Part shown: in pieces, positions 20,366-21,841 of the stretch
Position numbering within the stretch: position 1 is the first letter of the stretch
Layout: each line of letters starts with the position of its first letter
Assembly: GCA_036897625.1 (NCBI GenBank)
Contig: JAYMTA010001092.1
Span: 1 to 21,841 of the forward strand
Direction of reading: 5' to 3'
DNA from: Pelargonium cotyledonis
Lineage: Eukaryota > Streptophyta > Magnoliopsida > Geraniales > Geraniaceae
Length of the DNA: 21,841 nt
The notes under the pieces: generated by a model
Seen by the model: only the letters and a program-made list of their open reading frames with translations
Database searches by the model: none
What the model was told of the DNA's origin: nothing
Made by a program: the position numbers and the translations under genes

Positions 20366-20520
20366 ACCTCTTTAATGAACGGGGGGAGATCGCTCCTTTG
20401 AGAATGGGTCCTCGTTTGTCCCATGTCCTTCTGAGAAGTATATCCGTGTTTGGGGAGTTGCTCGATGGATTTCTCGGGGTGTTGACTTCTTTGGGATTTG
20501 ATGACATCGGATCAGAATGC

Positions 20521-20526
20521 CACGTG
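20521..20526. promoter_or_regulatory. G-box / ABRE-like site in the LTR U3 region
   Basis: The sequence gccacgtgtc is a textbook ABA-response (ABRE/G-box) type core and lies about 370 bp upstream of the LTR TATA box. Two G-boxes within 170 bp suggest a stress-responsive retroelement promoter; this is inference. Confidence 0.5.
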
Positions 20527-20777
20527 TCAACCTCTGATTGGCTATCAGTACTTGAGAATTTTTGGGTAGAAACAAGTGTTGTCACCGCTCGTCCTCGACT
20601 CGTACAATGCTTAACATGGGTGGAAGAGAGGCTCCAATGAGCCCCCCCAATATCTAGCATTAGCTCTAAAATCGCACAACCTTTCCTCCTCCTCACTCTG
20701 GATGATAAAAATGAAGCCAAACACGTCAATTTATAGATTTTGGTAGTAACGTGGGCGCTGCGGCGCTACACATGATC

Positions 20778-21654
20778 AGGTGACAAGGTTGTGCATTGAA
20801 ATTAGAGTTTTCATGAGTTTATGCAGATGCGGCGCCTTTAACCTAACATTTGATAGGCCAAAAGGCCTCGAAAAATTACGAGCCACCACTTTTTGGAAAG
20901 CCCAAAATGTCCTCTATAACTTAACTGAAGGCCCGAAGTCCATTAGAGTTCGTTTAGACGGTGAAATTCCTGATTTACCCCTCAAGGGTCATTCTGGTAT
21001 TTTTGTGAATTTCACCAAAACTTCATCTTTTTGCCATTTTCTTCTATTGACCTCCATTGACTTGACCCTACCCTTCATAATTCATCCAATTCTAGCCATT
21101 ATGTGCGCTCCTAATAACCTTGAAATAGCAATAAAAATCCGGCGCACATAAAAAAGGCAAAAAATATACATAAAATATACTAAAAACTACCAAAAATACG
21201 CTAAAAACACAAAAAATACACTAATGCACAATTTCACACTCATAGAAGTCAAAAAAATGGTAAAAGCGTCCTAATAACACTAATCAAACCCAAATGAGGT
21301 GTAAAAACACAAAAAACACGCTAGACACATCACTTGCAAATTTCTTATCAACAATTTTCTCTTTAGTATCCATTGAATACTTAGAATTATCCTAGAAAAA
21401 AATATTGTAAGTATAAAAAATGTAGAAAAAATTACACATACCTATCCTGTAGTTTACACCTTTTACACGTGCTTACTCTTAACTTTGATATGTAACTATT
21501 ATCATCCCTGTACTATGTCACATTTTTATCCGTCCAATTATCTATCCATTTTTCTATCTAATGTGTCAAAAAGACCAAAATATTCTTGTACATTAAAAAA
21601 TAAACAATACCAAACAGGCTCTTATGGATTGAAATTAAAAAAAAAAATCAAGAG
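20778..21654. other. AT-rich, non-genic stretch after the solo LTR
   Basis: This includes long runs of aaaaacac/aaaaatac-type text at about 21150-21320. Open frames (20780-21151 and 21485-21781 plus) show no domains. The style resembles LTR or interior non-coding parts of retrotransposons, but no ends or primer sites were found. Confidence 0.5.
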
Positions 21655-21841
21655 CGCATCGGAGGAAAGTAGCAGGAGGTACGTTACCACCGTCGCCGTT
21701 TTGTCGCCGGAGGAGAGGGAAGGTCGTCGTTTTCGCCGCTGCTGTCCAGATCGGAGGAGAACGCCGACAACTCTGCTCTAGCTTCGGTCGTCGCTGTTGT
21801 TGTTGTTCGAACCAGAGGACGACGCCGCCCCTGCCGCCTCT
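21655..21841. other. GC-rich block at the window edge, possible partial exon
   Basis: Composition changes abruptly here to cgccg/gacgacg-rich sequence that runs off the window. On the minus strand one open frame reads AELSAFSSDLDSSGENDDLP then SPPATKRRR and stops near a possible donor (ggtggtaacg), which looks like the acidic-then-basic start of a nuclear protein. Two other frames are also open, as GC-rich DNA readily allows. It could be the first exon of a minus-strand gene, a 5' UTR or a transposon part. Confidence 0.25.

Larger units (their letters stand above)
19867..20777 (-). mobile_element. Solo LTR of an LTR retrotransposon, with 5-bp target duplication
   Basis: The element proper is 19872-20772 (901 bp). 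It starts tgttgagg and ends gctacaca on the plus strand, so TG...CA ends are present. A perfect TGATC duplication lies on each side (19867-19871 and 20773-20777). On the minus strand it reads as U3, a TATA box, then R-U5 ending ttcctcaaca. No primer-binding site, polypurine tract, gag or pol follows, so only one LTR remains, as after recombination between two LTRs. Open frames within it (such as 20265-20729 minus) show no domains. A Ty3/gypsy-type parent is a guess from the general look. Confidence 0.85.

Noticed and set aside
20398-20640. 80-residue plus-strand open frame
   Set aside because: It is antisense within the solo LTR, with no recognisable domain.
20265-20729. 154-residue minus-strand open frame
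   Set aside because: It falls wholly within the solo LTR, upstream of its TATA box, and has no known domain.
1-21841. A new multi-gene or defence-type system
   Set aside because: Only two unrelated, well-known plant gene families are present; the remainder is explained by transposons and tandem repeats.

Overview
This is nuclear DNA from a flowering plant, most likely a eudicot. It holds two intron-rich plant genes in convergent (tail-to-tail) orientation, with AT-rich, transposon-filled introns and flanks. I see no bacterial features (no operons, Shine-Dalgarno sites or CRISPR) and no rRNA or tRNA genes. The species cannot be fixed from the sequence alone.

Layout. Positions 1-1433 are repetitive, with three tandem arrays (about 30-bp, 23-bp and 33-bp units). 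Positions 1549-6259 (+) are a complete five-exon glutamate receptor-like channel gene (GLR, 918 residues). Its introns carry a SINE beside the first splice donor, a short MITE in intron 3 and a hAT-like MITE with an internal duplication in intron 4. After a 517-bp gap, 17095-6777 (-) is a complete 16-exon APOPTOSIS INHIBITOR 5-like gene (API5, 546 residues). Its two largest introns carry a hAT-type MITE with a SINE nested in its end, a second hAT-type MITE and a TRIM-like remnant. Upstream of API5, 17400-21841 is transposon territory: a 20-bp minisatellite, one end of a CACTA element with its subterminal repeats, a possible terminal exon of that element, a repeat-derived segment, a solo LTR with an exact 5-bp target-site duplication, and a GC-rich block at the window edge.

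Both gene models were built by hand. All 19 introns have GT-AG ends, the reading frame is continuous, and both proteins look full length. The two genes have no obvious functional link: one product is a plasma-membrane cation channel, the other a nuclear HEAT/ARM-type scaffold with an RGG tail. I found no convincing new multi-gene system. The more interesting signals are transposon history: a SINE whose target site begins inside a splice donor, an insertion order readable at base level, and a solo LTR whose promoter points toward API5.
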